This document shows positions 17,386 to 25,549 of a stretch of DNA of 49,465 nucleotides, in pieces (positions within the stretch are counted from its first letter, which is position 1; every line of letters begins with the position of its first letter). The position numbers were made by a program, and so were the translations under genes. Below the pieces are notes generated by a model. It was not told where the DNA came from and did no database searches. It was given only the letters and a program-made list of their open reading frames with translations. The DNA comes from an uncultured bacterium. GTDB taxonomy: Bacteria > Bdellovibrionota_C > UBA2361 > JANWWW01. The stretch lies in assembly GCA_938038205.1 (NCBI GenBank), contig CALHSA010000032.1:1-49465 (forward strand), read 5' to 3'.

Positions 17386-17868
17386 ATGAGTGAAAAAAAA
17401 TTTAAGTTAGATCAGATAAAGACCATAAAAGGAGGAAAAGAGCCGAGAAAATTTATAGAGGAACTAATTTTAAAAGTCGGATTTGATCCATCGGCAGTTT
17501 TAGCTGAGTCAAACGATCAGAGAATAAGATGGCTCTTGCCGATCTCTGATTCAGAGGATCTTGAGATAATTTTTGATACCCCTAAAAGTACTCAGGATGC
17601 GACTATTTATATGGGTGTTGATATTTGCGCGGTACCCTTAAAAAAAGTCACAGAGACTTTGGTTACTGCCTTGGAGTTAGCCGATGGCTTGGTTGGAACA
17701 AAAATAAGCATTGTTGGAAGATATTTAGTTTTATCCGCGACAGTTCCGGCTTACTCGAGCTCATTAGATGAGTTAGAGTACTTATACCGGCTGATTTTAG
17801 CGCAGAAGAATTGGTTTAGTAATCTTTTGGCTGAGGAATTGGATTTAGAATCTTTACCCTCTGAATGA
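17386..17868 (+). CDS. Unknown 160-residue soluble protein (YbjN or secretion-chaperone-like layout)
   Basis: A soluble acidic protein. A lysine-rich N-terminus is followed by alternating strand and helix segments (FIEELILKVGFDP, DLEIIFDTPKS, ATIYMGVDICAVP, VTETLVTALELADGL, KISIVGRYLVLSATVP). The layout of short helix, antiparallel strands and long helix recalls YbjN and type III secretion chaperone folds, but I see no diagnostic motif and do not assign a function. The stop overlaps the next gene's start by 4 bases (ATGA), so its translation is probably coupled to the MscS-like gene. It has a good promoter just upstream. Confidence 0.75.
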   Translation: MSEKKFKLDQIKTIKGGKEPRKFIEELILKVGFDPSAVLAESNDQRIRWLLPISDSEDLEIIFDTPKSTQDATIYMGVDICAVPLKKVTETLVTALELADGLVGTKISIVGRYLVLSATVPAYSSSLDELEYLYRLILAQKNWFSNLLAEELDLESLPSE

Positions 17869-19406
17869 TTCGAAGAGCTTTTATTATCCTTGTAACTTTC
17901 TTAGTTTTTAGTCAGGATTTAAATCTCGAAATACTCAACGAATTAACAGTAAAGCTTGACGAAGTAAAACTTTCTTCTGTCTCAAATTACAACACTGAAT
18001 TAGAAAACGCTTCGAACTTGGCATACTCGATTATTGTGGGTGTTAGGTATGAATCAATTCAGCAAGTAATAGAAGGGAAGTTTGAGGAATTGGAGCAAAA
18101 CGTAAAATTGTCTGATATAATTGCGCCAATACTTTTTGAAATATCTAGGAGTTTATCCAGACCTAGAGACCTTCTAAGAGAAGAGTTTAAATTATCTGTG
18201 ATAAACGGTTATATTAACAGGCTCGAGAGATCCAAATTAGCTGTCCTGGATACTCTGAACTCAGAGATTTCAAGCTCTTTAAAGGATTTATTGAAAATTT
18301 CCCTTGAGAAGATAGATGCTCATTTGAGTTCACTAAAAACAGCTAAGGCTTTATCTGAGGCTCGCATAGCAGATTTAAATTCAATCCCCCGAGGTGGGTT
18401 ATTGGCTGCTTGGAGTACATCATTATTTAATATTGCACAAGCTTTTCTAATTAGTGCGATTTTTTTTGTTCTGCTTAAACAAATCAAAATATTCGTTGAA
18501 AAGTTGCCTTTACCTGTGAATCCCTCCGTTTCGATGATTCGACGGGTAATTCTAATAACTCTTGTTATAGTAAATTTTCTTGGCAGTATTTTAGTTTTTA
18601 CTTTCACCCTTTATTTAAAGGGTGAACTATTCCTTCTTGGTATTTCAATCCTTATTATAGTTGCTGTAGGGGTACTGTCGAAAAGATTAATTACAGACTT
18701 TTTCTCTCAAGCAGCTATTCTTCTTAATCTGGGTTTTGTAAGAGAAGGAGAGTTGATAATATTCAAAGATCTTCCATTTAGACTCAGATCACTAGGTTTT
18801 ATTTGTTTTCTGGATAATCCTATGTTAAGACACAGTGTTGTAAGAGTTCCACTATCTGATTTAGTTGATCAAAGATCATTTCAGCCTGATTCTGATCTTG
18901 ATTGGTTTCCTACTAAAGAGGGTGATTTTATTTTTTTAGAAGGAGATACTCTACCATCTCAAATTCTTGAGCAATCGATTAATTTTATTAAGATTTGTAG
19001 ACCGGATAAAAGTTTAATGGAAATTCCTCCAAAAAATTTTTTGAACGCCAAGTTTAGGAAAATATCTGAAACTTTTGTTGTATTTTTGAGGTTAGGGATT
19101 GCTTACAAACATTTGCCTAATATTTCTGATTTATCTGACAAGCTAAAAAAAACTTTAGAAAGTTTTTGCCCTGCTGAGTTAGAAAAAGCATCTGTGCCTA
19201 ACTTTAATGAGATAACTTTTAACGCTAGTTTCCTTGATTTTGCTCAAAGCTCACTAGACTTCGGTTTATCCGCTACCTGCAAACAGCTTCATGCACCATT
19301 TTATGGTTTAATTCGTAGAAGCTTGGTTAATGCTTTTTTGATGTTTGTTTTGGAGAATAATCTAGAGATTCCATTTAATTCAATAACTGTTTACAGAGGT
19401 AATTAA
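17865..19406 (+). CDS. MscS-like mechanosensitive channel family protein
   Basis: Inner-membrane protein of 513 residues. The N-terminal hydrophobic segment (1-17) could be a signal peptide. A helical, coiled-coil-prone periplasmic region follows (about 20-175), then three or more TM helices (about 180-270). Next comes a small beta domain (EGELIIFKDLPFRLRSLGF ... VVRVPLSDLVDQ) that matches the MscS middle domain, and an alpha/beta C-terminal domain ending NNLEIPFNSITVY, like the MscS end NxIEIPFPQxxV. The usual PNS motif of the beta domain is VPLSD here. This is a divergent MscS. It is translated right after the unknown 17386 gene and overlaps the convergent pilin by 4 bases. Confidence 0.7.
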   Translation: MIRRAFIILVTFLVFSQDLNLEILNELTVKLDEVKLSSVSNYNTELENASNLAYSIIVGVRYESIQQVIEGKFEELEQNVKLSDIIAPILFEISRSLSRPRDLLREEFKLSVINGYINRLERSKLAVLDTLNSEISSSLKDLLKISLEKIDAHLSSLKTAKALSEARIADLNSIPRGGLLAAWSTSLFNIAQAFLISAIFFVLLKQIKIFVEKLPLPVNPSVSMIRRVILITLVIVNFLGSILVFTFTLYLKGELFLLGISILIIVAVGVLSKRLITDFFSQAAILLNLGFVREGELIIFKDLPFRLRSLGFICFLDNPMLRHSVVRVPLSDLVDQRSFQPDSDLDWFPTKEGDFIFLEGDTLPSQILEQSINFIKICRPDKSLMEIPPKNFLNAKFRKISETFVVFLRLGIAYKHLPNISDLSDKLKKTLESFCPAELEKASVPNFNEITFNASFLDFAQSSLDFGLSATCKQLHAPFYGLIRRSLVNAFLMFVLENNLEIPFNSITVYRGN

Positions 19407-19852
19407 CAACCGGGTGAGTTTTTAGGGATTGATATCGAATACTCAGAACCATCTCCATACTGAATAGTTTGGATTAATTTACAAGCATTAGCATGATCAA
19501 CAACCACTCCAGCTAATGTGCATGACTGAGAGTCACATGAGCTATCGACTTGAAGTGTTAAGGTTACCCTGTTTGGTAACATGAAGCCCCAAAGGAGCTC
19601 TCTTAAAGTAGGAGAATTCTGGATCTGGGATTGATTGGTTATTATCTCTACCAGATTTATTGAACCTCCCCCTTCAAGAAGCTGAACGAGACCAAGAGAC
19701 AAGGCCGTTTTAATTTGCCTTACAGTTGCTTGGCTTATACTAAATGCTGCAACGTGTTTTGCTCTGTAATAAGAGCTTACTGAAAGTAGACCTAACGCAG
19801 ATATAATAGCGATTACGATTATAAGCTCCACTAACGAAAAACCTCTCTTCAT
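19403..19852 (-). CDS. Type IV pilin-like / pseudopilin protein
   Basis: The start is placed at ATG 19852 because the product then begins MKRGFSLVELIIVIAIISAL, a class III prepilin signal: basic leader ending in Gly, cleavage before Phe, Glu at mature position 5, and a hydrophobic helix. An upstream in-frame ATG would add 23 residues before the leader. The globular part has Cys pairs (SSCDSQSC and the NACK ... SPGC region) that may form disulfides. 149 residues before processing fits minor pilins and GspG/H-type pseudopilins. It needs a prepilin peptidase and assembly machinery encoded elsewhere. It overlaps the MscS-like gene by 4 bases. Confidence 0.85.
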   Translation of the reverse strand: MKRGFSLVELIIVIAIISALGLLSVSSYYRAKHVAAFSISQATVRQIKTALSLGLVQLLEGGGSINLVEIITNQSQIQNSPTLRELLWGFMLPNRVTLTLQVDSSCDSQSCTLAGVVVDHANACKLIQTIQYGDGSEYSISIPKNSPGC

Positions 19853-19944
19853 TTTGTAATACTGATAATCAAAAATTATGCCTATTTTTTCCAATAATAT
19901 CAAAATCGCGTTTTTACACATTTTGTATTTTGTAACAATTTTTG

Positions 19945-20856
19945 TCAGTTTCTTACACCTTTTAAAATTACTTTTTCAAAACCTCGACAATCAATTTTGT
20001 TTAAAAATGGTTTTAAATCTAAACACACTCTTTCATTAAAAATCCAAGCTGAAGAGTAATTTTTGCAGATAGCTTCAAGGTTTAGAGTTTTGGTGCAGTC
20101 TATCTGCCTAATGTGCTTATCAAGGGTCATTCTCGGACTTGATAAGGTCACTATAAGATTTACGATAATAAGTGCAAAGGTGATAATTAATCTTTCTTTT
20201 GTAGAGATTTTTCGTAAAGAGAGCAGGATCGCGGTAATAGGATCCAGAACTGTCATTGAAGCAAAAAAAATTGCGAATCGATTACCGTTTTTAGCGAGCA
20301 AATAAATAAAGAATGGTGTTAAAAGGTTATAATTCCTGACTAATTCAGCTAATATAGTTCCCGAGCTTTTTATTAAGCAGTAACTAGGTATCAAAAGGAA
20401 GAGAGTGATTTTTCTAATAGGTTTAAATCTTCGTGACGCAAGAAACAAAAGTGAAATAACTGTCAAATCAAATGAAATTAAAAGTGCTAACAATGAAAAG
20501 ATTAAAGCTACTATGATTGGTTGAGTTAGTGAGATAAAAATTACAACAGGGGAGATAAGTGAAAGTGCATGTTTTACATTAAAAATAAGCATAGCAAAAA
20601 TAGCATAGAGAATAAGGTTTAATAACTTGATATTTAAACCTAGTCCTCTACTTACCAGTGCTATGCTGAGCTCTCGAGTGAACTCAATTGGAATAAAAGG
20701 TGGGAGAATAGAAACGAGAGCTAAAGGGGTTAATGCTAATAAAGGTTCTTTAAGGAACCCCCCACATAGAATTGCAAGGGTATCAATTAGAGACTTTGGC
20801 AAAGGTAAAAGAAGCAATGGAAGAAGGGATAAAAGAATATTCCTAAAAACACTCAT
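19945..20856 (-). CDS. Unknown polytopic membrane protein
   Basis: 303 residues. Residues 1 to about 235 are almost entirely hydrophobic, with roughly seven or eight helices (for example LLLPLPKSLIDTLAILCGGF and KHALSLISPVVIFISL). A C-terminal soluble tail of about 65 residues has four Cys (QIDCTK, LEAICKNY, RVCLDL, KIDCRG), which suggests a disulfide-bonded extracytoplasmic domain. I do not recognise the family. The start overlaps the end of the upstream 137-residue gene by 14 bases, so the two form a pair. Confidence 0.75.
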   Translation of the reverse strand: MSVFRNILLSLLPLLLLPLPKSLIDTLAILCGGFLKEPLLALTPLALVSILPPFIPIEFTRELSIALVSRGLGLNIKLLNLILYAIFAMLIFNVKHALSLISPVVIFISLTQPIIVALIFSLLALLISFDLTVISLLFLASRRFKPIRKITLFLLIPSYCLIKSSGTILAELVRNYNLLTPFFIYLLAKNGNRFAIFFASMTVLDPITAILLSLRKISTKERLIITFALIIVNLIVTLSSPRMTLDKHIRQIDCTKTLNLEAICKNYSSAWIFNERVCLDLKPFLNKIDCRGFEKVILKGVRN

Positions 20857-21256
20857 TCAACCTAACTTTCCGTAGATTTAATTGATAGTCTGAGCAACTC
20901 TTGTTAATCTTAACAACTTTTCCCTCGATTTTTCTCTCAATTCGATTGACAACTAACCTCGTTTCTTTATCTTTCTCATAGAAGCAGAAGGATAAGCTGT
21001 TTAGAGGTCCAAAAACAGTTGTTCTCTTTTTTGTTCTTAAAATAAGCAATGGTAGATTTGAGACTTCAGAGTATCTCAAACTTACTGTTTCTGTTTTTAA
21101 TAATTCTTTGTTTAGGCATTTTGATGAAAATTCAATCTTATTTAACTCGACATTGTAAGATTCATTGGTATACGCCAAGTAAAGAATTACACCTATTCCT
21201 AAGGTTAATGTTGATGCAAAAAATAAATAACTTAACTTGAAGGATATTTTATTCAA
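20843..21256 (-). CDS. Unknown single-pass membrane protein
   Basis: 137 residues, with one TM helix near the N-terminus (about 8-28, LSYLFFASTLTLGIGVILYL) and a basic extracytoplasmic domain. Four Cys (SSKCLNK, LSFCFYEK, NKSCSDYQ, final ECF) may form disulfides. The start is TTG at 21256; a TATACT box at 21264-21269 on this strand ends 7 bases before it. It overlaps the next gene, also Cys-tailed, so the two may work as a unit. No family recognised. Confidence 0.65.
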   Translation of the reverse strand: MNKISFKLSYLFFASTLTLGIGVILYLAYTNESYNVELNKIEFSSKCLNKELLKTETVSLRYSEVSNLPLLILRTKKRTTVFGPLNSLSFCFYEKDKETRLVVNRIERKIEGKVVKINKSCSDYQLNLRKVRLNECF

Positions 21257-21266
21257 CAGTTATAGT
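21237..21266 (+). promoter_or_regulatory. Predicted promoter of tRNA-Thr
   Basis: TTGAAG (21237-21242), an 18-base spacer and TATAGT (21261-21266); the tRNA starts 17 bases later. The -35 box lies inside the first codons of the divergent gene at 21256. Confidence 0.4.
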
Positions 21267-21283
21267 ATATTTAAAAACAAAAG

Positions 21284-21356
21284 GCCGTCCTAGCTCAGTT
21301 GGTAGAGCATTTCATTCGTAATGAAAGGGTCGTGGGTTCGAATCCCACGGACGGCT
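21284..21356 (+). tRNA. tRNA-Thr (anticodon CGT)
   Basis: Acceptor GCCGTCC pairs with GGACGGC, D-loop AGTTGGTA, anticodon stem TTTCA/TGAAA around loop TTCGTAA (anticodon CGT), and T-arm GTGGG-TTCGAAT-CCCAC. Discriminator T at 21356. CCA is not encoded. Confidence 0.95.
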
Positions 21357-21415
21357 AAGCTTTTGATCTAAAATCTAAATCTGATAAAATATCGAGCTAG
21401 GGAAATAAATTTTGT

Positions 21416-21489
21416 GGCCCTATAGCTCAGTTGGTTAGAGCAGCCGGCTCATAACCGGTAGGTCCTAGGTTCGAGTCCTAGTGGGGCCA
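21416..21489 (+). tRNA. tRNA with anticodon CAT, probably tRNA-Ile2
   Basis: Acceptor GGCCCTA pairs with TGGGGCC, anticodon stem CCGG(C)/CCGG around loop CTCATAA (anticodon CAT), T-arm CTAGG-TTCGAGT-CCTAG, discriminator A. CCA is not encoded. The acceptor and D-arm (GGCCC start, AGCTCAGTTGGTTAGAGCAG) look more like tRNA-Ile2, whose C34 is changed to lysidine, than elongator Met. It is not an initiator tRNA. Met identity is not excluded. Confidence 0.9.
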
Positions 21490-21550
21490 TTTTTCTTGAA
21501 CTAAATTTATTTTCCTTCTGATAAATAAATAAAAGGAGCAAGCAAAAGCC

Positions 21551-21997
21551 GTGAGGTATTTATTTATACTATTCTTATTTTTATTGAATTCAGTTTATGC
21601 ACAGGTGGTATGTAATATGTCTGGAGACGGTAGGAAATTTATTTTCTATGAGTTCTGGACTTTAGGAAGGGGTGAAACTATTACTTTCGCTCTGCATAGA
21701 ACCCATAATCATCGAAAAATTGTAGAGGTTCAGCAATTGGGGCCTAATAACGAGGTAATTAAATCCACAGATATATGTGAGGTATCAGTAACAACAATAA
21801 GGCGGTTAGTTGCAGATGTTGCGCTTAAATATTTTCCGACGGATTTAATAGTTAAGCATACCGTTACAACTAGAAAAATTAGAAATTTAAAATCACTCCA
21901 TTTACAAGGTATTAAGGCTTGGGTAAAAAAAATGATAGAACCTTTACGATCTCAAGGGGATTATTTGTTACAAGATTTTGGTTGGTTTAGAGTTTAA
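21551..21997 (+). CDS. Small secreted protein of unknown function
   Basis: 148 residues with a clear Sec signal peptide (MRYLFILFLFLLNSVYA, cleavage expected after VYA). The mature part is basic, with two Cys (VVCNM and DICEV) about 50 residues apart that may form a disulfide, and ends GDYLLQDFGWFRV. The start is GTG at 21551, with an AAGGAGC Shine-Dalgarno-like sequence about 13 bases upstream, one of the few visible here. No family recognised. It lies between tRNA-Ile2 and rplO. Confidence 0.75.
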   Translation: MRYLFILFLFLLNSVYAQVVCNMSGDGRKFIFYEFWTLGRGETITFALHRTHNHRKIVEVQQLGPNNEVIKSTDICEVSVTTIRRLVADVALKYFPTDLIVKHTVTTRKIRNLKSLHLQGIKAWVKKMIEPLRSQGDYLLQDFGWFRV

Positions 21998-22032
21998 GGT
22001 ATAAACCTGACTGTTAAGTTTTTGTTGCCAAT

Positions 22033-22061
22033 TTGATCGGATACTAGAAAAAAAGTATAAT
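22033..22061 (+). promoter_or_regulatory. Predicted promoter of rplO-secY
   Basis: TTGATC (22033-22038), exactly 17 bases, TATAAT (22056-22061), then 11 bases to the rplO ATG. The mRNA leader would be about 5 bases. This gives rplO-secY its own promoter rather than reading through from an spc operon. Confidence 0.65.
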
Positions 22062-22072
22062 CTTCCAGGATT

Positions 22073-22534
22073 ATGATTTTAAAGCCACATAAGCTAAAGC
22101 CTCAGGTTGGGAGCTTTCATAGACGTAAAAGAGTTGGTAGAGGTGAGGCTTCTGGGCATGGTAAAACCAGTTGTAGAGGAGGTAAGGGCCAAACTGCAAG
22201 AACGGGTGGAAAAATTAATAGGCATTTTGAAGGTGGCCAGATGCCTCTTTATCGTAGGGTTCCAAAAATCGGGTTTAATAATAAGGCTTTCAATGAAAAG
22301 CCAAAAATTATTGATGTAAATAAAATTTTAAAAATTGCTGCTGATAAAGAATTAAATGAAATAGATTTAAGGAATCAGGCTCTTGGATTGAAGGGAAGTG
22401 ATAATATGAAAGTAATAGGTAAAATTTTGATGCCTACCGAGAGTACTAGGTTAAAGCGTATAATAGCCAAGGCCTTTTCACATAAATGTCAGAGGGCTTT
22501 AGAAGCCATTGGAATAGAGTGCGTAACAATTTAG
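22073..22534 (+). CDS. rplO: 50S ribosomal protein L15
   Basis: A large-subunit ribosomal protein. The N-terminus follows the family pattern: [20 protein letters not shown], then [20 protein letters not shown], the Gly/Lys/Arg-rich extension that reaches into 23S rRNA. Later segments [15 protein letters not shown] and the C-terminal [14 protein letters not shown] complete the match. Length 153 is typical. It precedes secY by 24 bases, as in the spc operon, but the gene upstream is a secreted unknown rather than rpmD, so the rest of the operon is absent. Confidence 0.96.
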   Translation: MILKPHKLKPQVGSFHRRKRVGRGEASGHGKTSCRGGKGQTARTGGKINRHFEGGQMPLYRRVPKIGFNNKAFNEKPKIIDVNKILKIAADKELNEIDLRNQALGLKGSDNMKVIGKILMPTESTRLKRIIAKAFSHKCQRALEAIGIECVTI

Positions 22535-22558
22535 TTTTCGATGTTTTAGAAGAATGGA

Positions 22559-23890
22559 ATGATTCCAGGTTTAAGTTTAAAAAGACTTCCTGAATTAAAG
22601 TCTCGTCTTTGGTATACCCTGCTTTTTCTGGCGGTTTACAGGCTGGGCATTTTTGTTTCTGTACCGGGTTTAGATTTAGCGCTTTTACGTGAGCAGCTCT
22701 CAAGTATGTCAGATAGTGTTTTTGGTATTATTAATCTTTTTTCTGGTGGGGCTTTAGAGAATTTCTCCATGTTTACGCTTGGTATAGCCCCTTATATTTC
22801 TGTGTCAATAATAATTCAGCTTTTAACACCAATTGTCCCTTATCTTGATTCTCTACGTAAGGAAGGGGAGATGGGAAGAAAACAATTAACAGCATTAACC
22901 CGAAGAGGAACGATATTATTAGCCTTGATCCAGAGTTATTTTGTAACAATAGGGTTAGAGAGAAGCTCTGGCTTAGTTTTAGATCCAGGGTGGCAGTTTA
23001 GGATAGCATCCATCCTCACTTTGACAGGGGGAACAGCGTTTCTTATGTGGCTTGGGGAGCAAATAACTGACAGAGGGTTAGGTAATGGTATAAGTGTAAT
23101 TATTTTTGCGGGTATTATAGCAAGAATTCCCGCAAGCATTGCCTCAGTATTTGAACTTTATCGACAACATGAAATTAGTGGCTTTACAGTTATATTTATC
23201 TTTGTTTTCATAGTTGTATCAATTTGGGCTATTGTCTTTTTTGAAACAACAGTTAGGAAAATTCCAGTTTATTACCCCTCAAAAAAGGGTAGTATTGAAA
23301 GCCTTGCTCAGCAACAGCATTTTATTCCTATCAAATTTAACCCAACAGGTGTTTTGCCCCCAATTTTTGCGTACGCTTTATTGGCTGTACCTTCAACTGT
23401 TTTGAGTTTTGGCCAGAGTGAGATGCTTGATACCCTAAGAGCGTACTTAACCCGAGGGCTACCAGTTTACGAAGTAATACTTGCAGCTTTAATTATTGCT
23501 TTCACTTATTTTTATGTAACACTTGTTTTTAATCCAGAGGAAATGTCTGAAAATCTAAGAAAATCCGGAGCTTTTATTCCTGGTTATCGTCCTGGGTCTG
23601 AGACTGCGAAGTTTTTTGAAGACACTTTGTATAGAATATGTCTTTGGGCTAGCTTATATCTAGCTACCATTTGTGTTATACCTGAAACCATTTTTGGGTA
23701 CCTTAATGTAAGGCCGCTTGCTTTTGTTTTTGGTGGTACTGCAATCTTGATAGCAATATCGGTAGCCTTGGATATTATTAATCAAATTCAAGCAATGATT
23801 GTTTCTGGATCGTATGAAGATTTTTTAAAATCCTCCCAAGAGAGATTAAAATCTTTAAAAAAACAGCTTTACAGAAGAAACCTAACATAA
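22559..23890 (+). CDS. secY: Protein translocase subunit SecY
   Basis: The channel subunit of the SecYEG translocon in the inner membrane. It has ten hydrophobic helices, and family segments are easy to see: PGLSLKRLPELKSRLWYTLL, FVSVPGLD, NLFSGGALENFSMFTLGIAP, ISVSIIIQLLTPIVP, MWLGEQITDRGLGNGIS and FNPEEMSENLRKSGAFIPG. These cover the plug, the gate helices and the cytoplasmic loops that bind SecA and the ribosome. Length 443 fits. It is co-transcribed with rplO. The usual downstream genes (adk, map, infA) do not follow; an AT-rich gene-free stretch does. Confidence 0.97.
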   Translation: MIPGLSLKRLPELKSRLWYTLLFLAVYRLGIFVSVPGLDLALLREQLSSMSDSVFGIINLFSGGALENFSMFTLGIAPYISVSIIIQLLTPIVPYLDSLRKEGEMGRKQLTALTRRGTILLALIQSYFVTIGLERSSGLVLDPGWQFRIASILTLTGGTAFLMWLGEQITDRGLGNGISVIIFAGIIARIPASIASVFELYRQHEISGFTVIFIFVFIVVSIWAIVFFETTVRKIPVYYPSKKGSIESLAQQQHFIPIKFNPTGVLPPIFAYALLAVPSTVLSFGQSEMLDTLRAYLTRGLPVYEVILAALIIAFTYFYVTLVFNPEEMSENLRKSGAFIPGYRPGSETAKFFEDTLYRICLWASLYLATICVIPETIFGYLNVRPLAFVFGGTAILIAISVALDIINQIQAMIVSGSYEDFLKSSQERLKSLKKQLYRRNLT

Positions 23891-24772
23891 ACTTGGAACC
23901 ATGCTTAAATTTTAAACTGACAAAATCTGCAGTTTTTTTAAAGCATAATTTTGCTCCAGTGTGCATTTTTAACTAAGTATTAACAGTAACAATATAAGAA
24001 CAAAATTTAGTGTTTCTTTACACAAATTTATTTCAGTTATATTAATCTAAAGTAGTCAGAAATATTTTTTTAATTTGTATTTAACGTTAAAACTCTATAA
24101 ATGCTCGTTAAAAATTAATGAATTTTAAAATTCTTAGATGCATATGAATTTAAAAACCTTAAAACATTCTCAGAAATTTAATAAAAATCTTAGGGAGCCA
24201 TTAGTTGATTAAGTTTTGTTGAATCTAAAGCAAATATCAAATTTAAATGCAGAAAGGTTTGAGAATTGAACTAAGTTTCATAAAAAATTTTTTTTAAGCA
24301 AAATAACGGTGTTGTTTTTAATCGTAACGCAGAGAACGATACATAGTTCTTCCCAAATAATAGGGAAAATAAATCAAGGAGAGAGTTAAAAAAGATAAGA
24401 ATGAAAACATTCGAATTTTTGGGTATCTCTTACAAAATAGGTAAAACTAAAATCTTTAGGCAACTTAAAAATCAATCTAGGAGTAGATTTTTAGAATTTA
24501 ATTTTTAACTAAATTATTATTTAGTAAATTACCTAAGTTGGGTGGATGATTTTACTATTCTCTCGTTTTAATTTATTACTTAAACCTGAGTACTCGTTTT
24601 TTAAGCCTAAAATTCGGTACCAAATTTTTGGCACACATTTAATTTTTTCTAGCTTTTTCAAAAAGATCCTAGAAATATGCGCGAAAAGGAGAGTATTCTT
24701 TCGACAGATTTAAATGTATTACCGTTTAAGGCTCTTTAACCGATTTTTTTTAAAGGAACCTTTTTTTAGGAA
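23891..24772. other. Gene-free AT-rich stretch of 0.88 kb between secY and menA
   Basis: Apart from the terminator-like hairpin at its left end, I see no gene, tRNA or known RNA motif. The longest frame of interest is a 35-codon ATG frame at 24401-24508 (MKTFEFLGISYKIGKTKIF...), with AAGGAGAG about 18 bases upstream. Its composition is like random AT-rich sequence and I do not call it. Just before menA, AAAGGAACCTTT at about 24752-24763 is a small perfect palindrome followed by T-rich sequence. It may be an operator, or the stem of a weak hairpin in the menA leader. Confidence 0.65.
23901..23946 (+). terminator. Possible intrinsic terminator of rplO-secY
   Basis: Outer stem ATGCTT (23901-23906) / AAGCAT (23941-23946) encloses inner stem AAACTG (23914-23919) / CAGTTT (23930-23935), with a run of seven T at 23933-23939. 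It begins 10 bases after the secY stop. The stem is AT-rich and imperfect, so this is a moderate call. Confidence 0.4.
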
Positions 24773-25549
24773 ATGATTAAAGATTTTCTTCTAAGACAGG
24801 TTAGGTTTAAAACTTTATCGGTAAGTTTTAATGTAATAACATCTGTTTTTTTACTCTCCAATGCATCATTTTTAAAATATTTAATTGCTTTGGTTATTGG
24901 ATTTCTCCTTCAGGGTTTGGCAAACATATTTAACAGCTTCCAAACAGAAGTCAAGTCAGCTTCAAGTAGAAATCTAATCTACTTACTCCTTGCCTGTTTA
25001 TTACTCCTTGGTGGAGTAGCCTCAGGCACCAATATTTATTTATGGGCTGTTGGACTTCTGGCAATCTTGATAGTTTTTAGTTACTCGTACAAAGGAGCTA
25101 GATGGAGAGTGAGAGTTTCAGAAACCCCCCTTGCAGACATTTTTATTATTCTATCTTTTGGGCCGTTGGCAACCTATGGCGCGGCGGAGTATTTTGGGGT
25201 GGAACATATCACTCAGATTGCAGTTTTGTCAATCTTGAATGGGATTCTGGCTCATAATCTTTTATGGATTCATCGAATCAAGGACATTGATAAGGATTTA
25301 TCTGCTGGAAAAAAAACTTTAGCCGTTTTGCTTGGAAAAGATTACTCACTTGTGTTAATGATGTTAGAGAATTTATACGCTATTCATTTGGTTTACCAAA
25401 ATTTTGGAGTTCTTTGCGCTGGATTGATTCTTGGAATTTTTACACTAATTATAAGCTTGATAAAATTTAATAACCTCTATTATGCCTTTCATTTTTGGAT
25501 TTTATTCTTGCTTATGAACCCATTTGTTTTAAAATTGTATGCATTTTAG
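24773..25549 (+). CDS. menA: Divergent MenA-like prenyltransferase (UbiA superfamily)
   Basis: Should join a polyprenyl chain to 1,4-dihydroxy-2-naphthoate in the inner membrane. About eight hydrophobic helices and 258 residues (MenA is usually near 300). The second Asp motif is intact: KDIDKDLSAGKKTLAVLLGK. The segment SETPLADIFIILSFGPLATYG matches the MenA region before it. The first Asp motif, normally N-D-Y-x-D in MenA, reads FNSFQTEV: the two Mg-binding Asp positions are Ser and Thr, with a Glu next door. Activity therefore needs testing, though the place at the head of a men operon argues that it is MenA. The start is ATG 24773 with AGGAA directly before it. Confidence 0.85.
   Translation: MIKDFLLRQVRFKTLSVSFNVITSVFLLSNASFLKYLIALVIGFLLQGLANIFNSFQTEVKSASSRNLIYLLLACLLLLGGVASGTNIYLWAVGLLAILIVFSYSYKGARWRVRVSETPLADIFIILSFGPLATYGAAEYFGVEHITQIAVLSILNGILAHNLLWIHRIKDIDKDLSAGKKTLAVLLGKDYSLVLMMLENLYAIHLVYQNFGVLCAGLILGIFTLIISLIKFNNLYYAFHFWILFLLMNPFVLKLYAF

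Noticed and set aside
19853-19921. Upstream ATG extending the pilin by 23 residues
   Set aside because: The prepilin leader MKRG|F must be near the N-terminus; the extension would place an unlikely segment in front.
24401-24508. 35-codon frame in the secY-menA desert
   Set aside because: Shine-Dalgarno-like sequence is too far from the ATG, composition is random-like and no relatives are recognisable.
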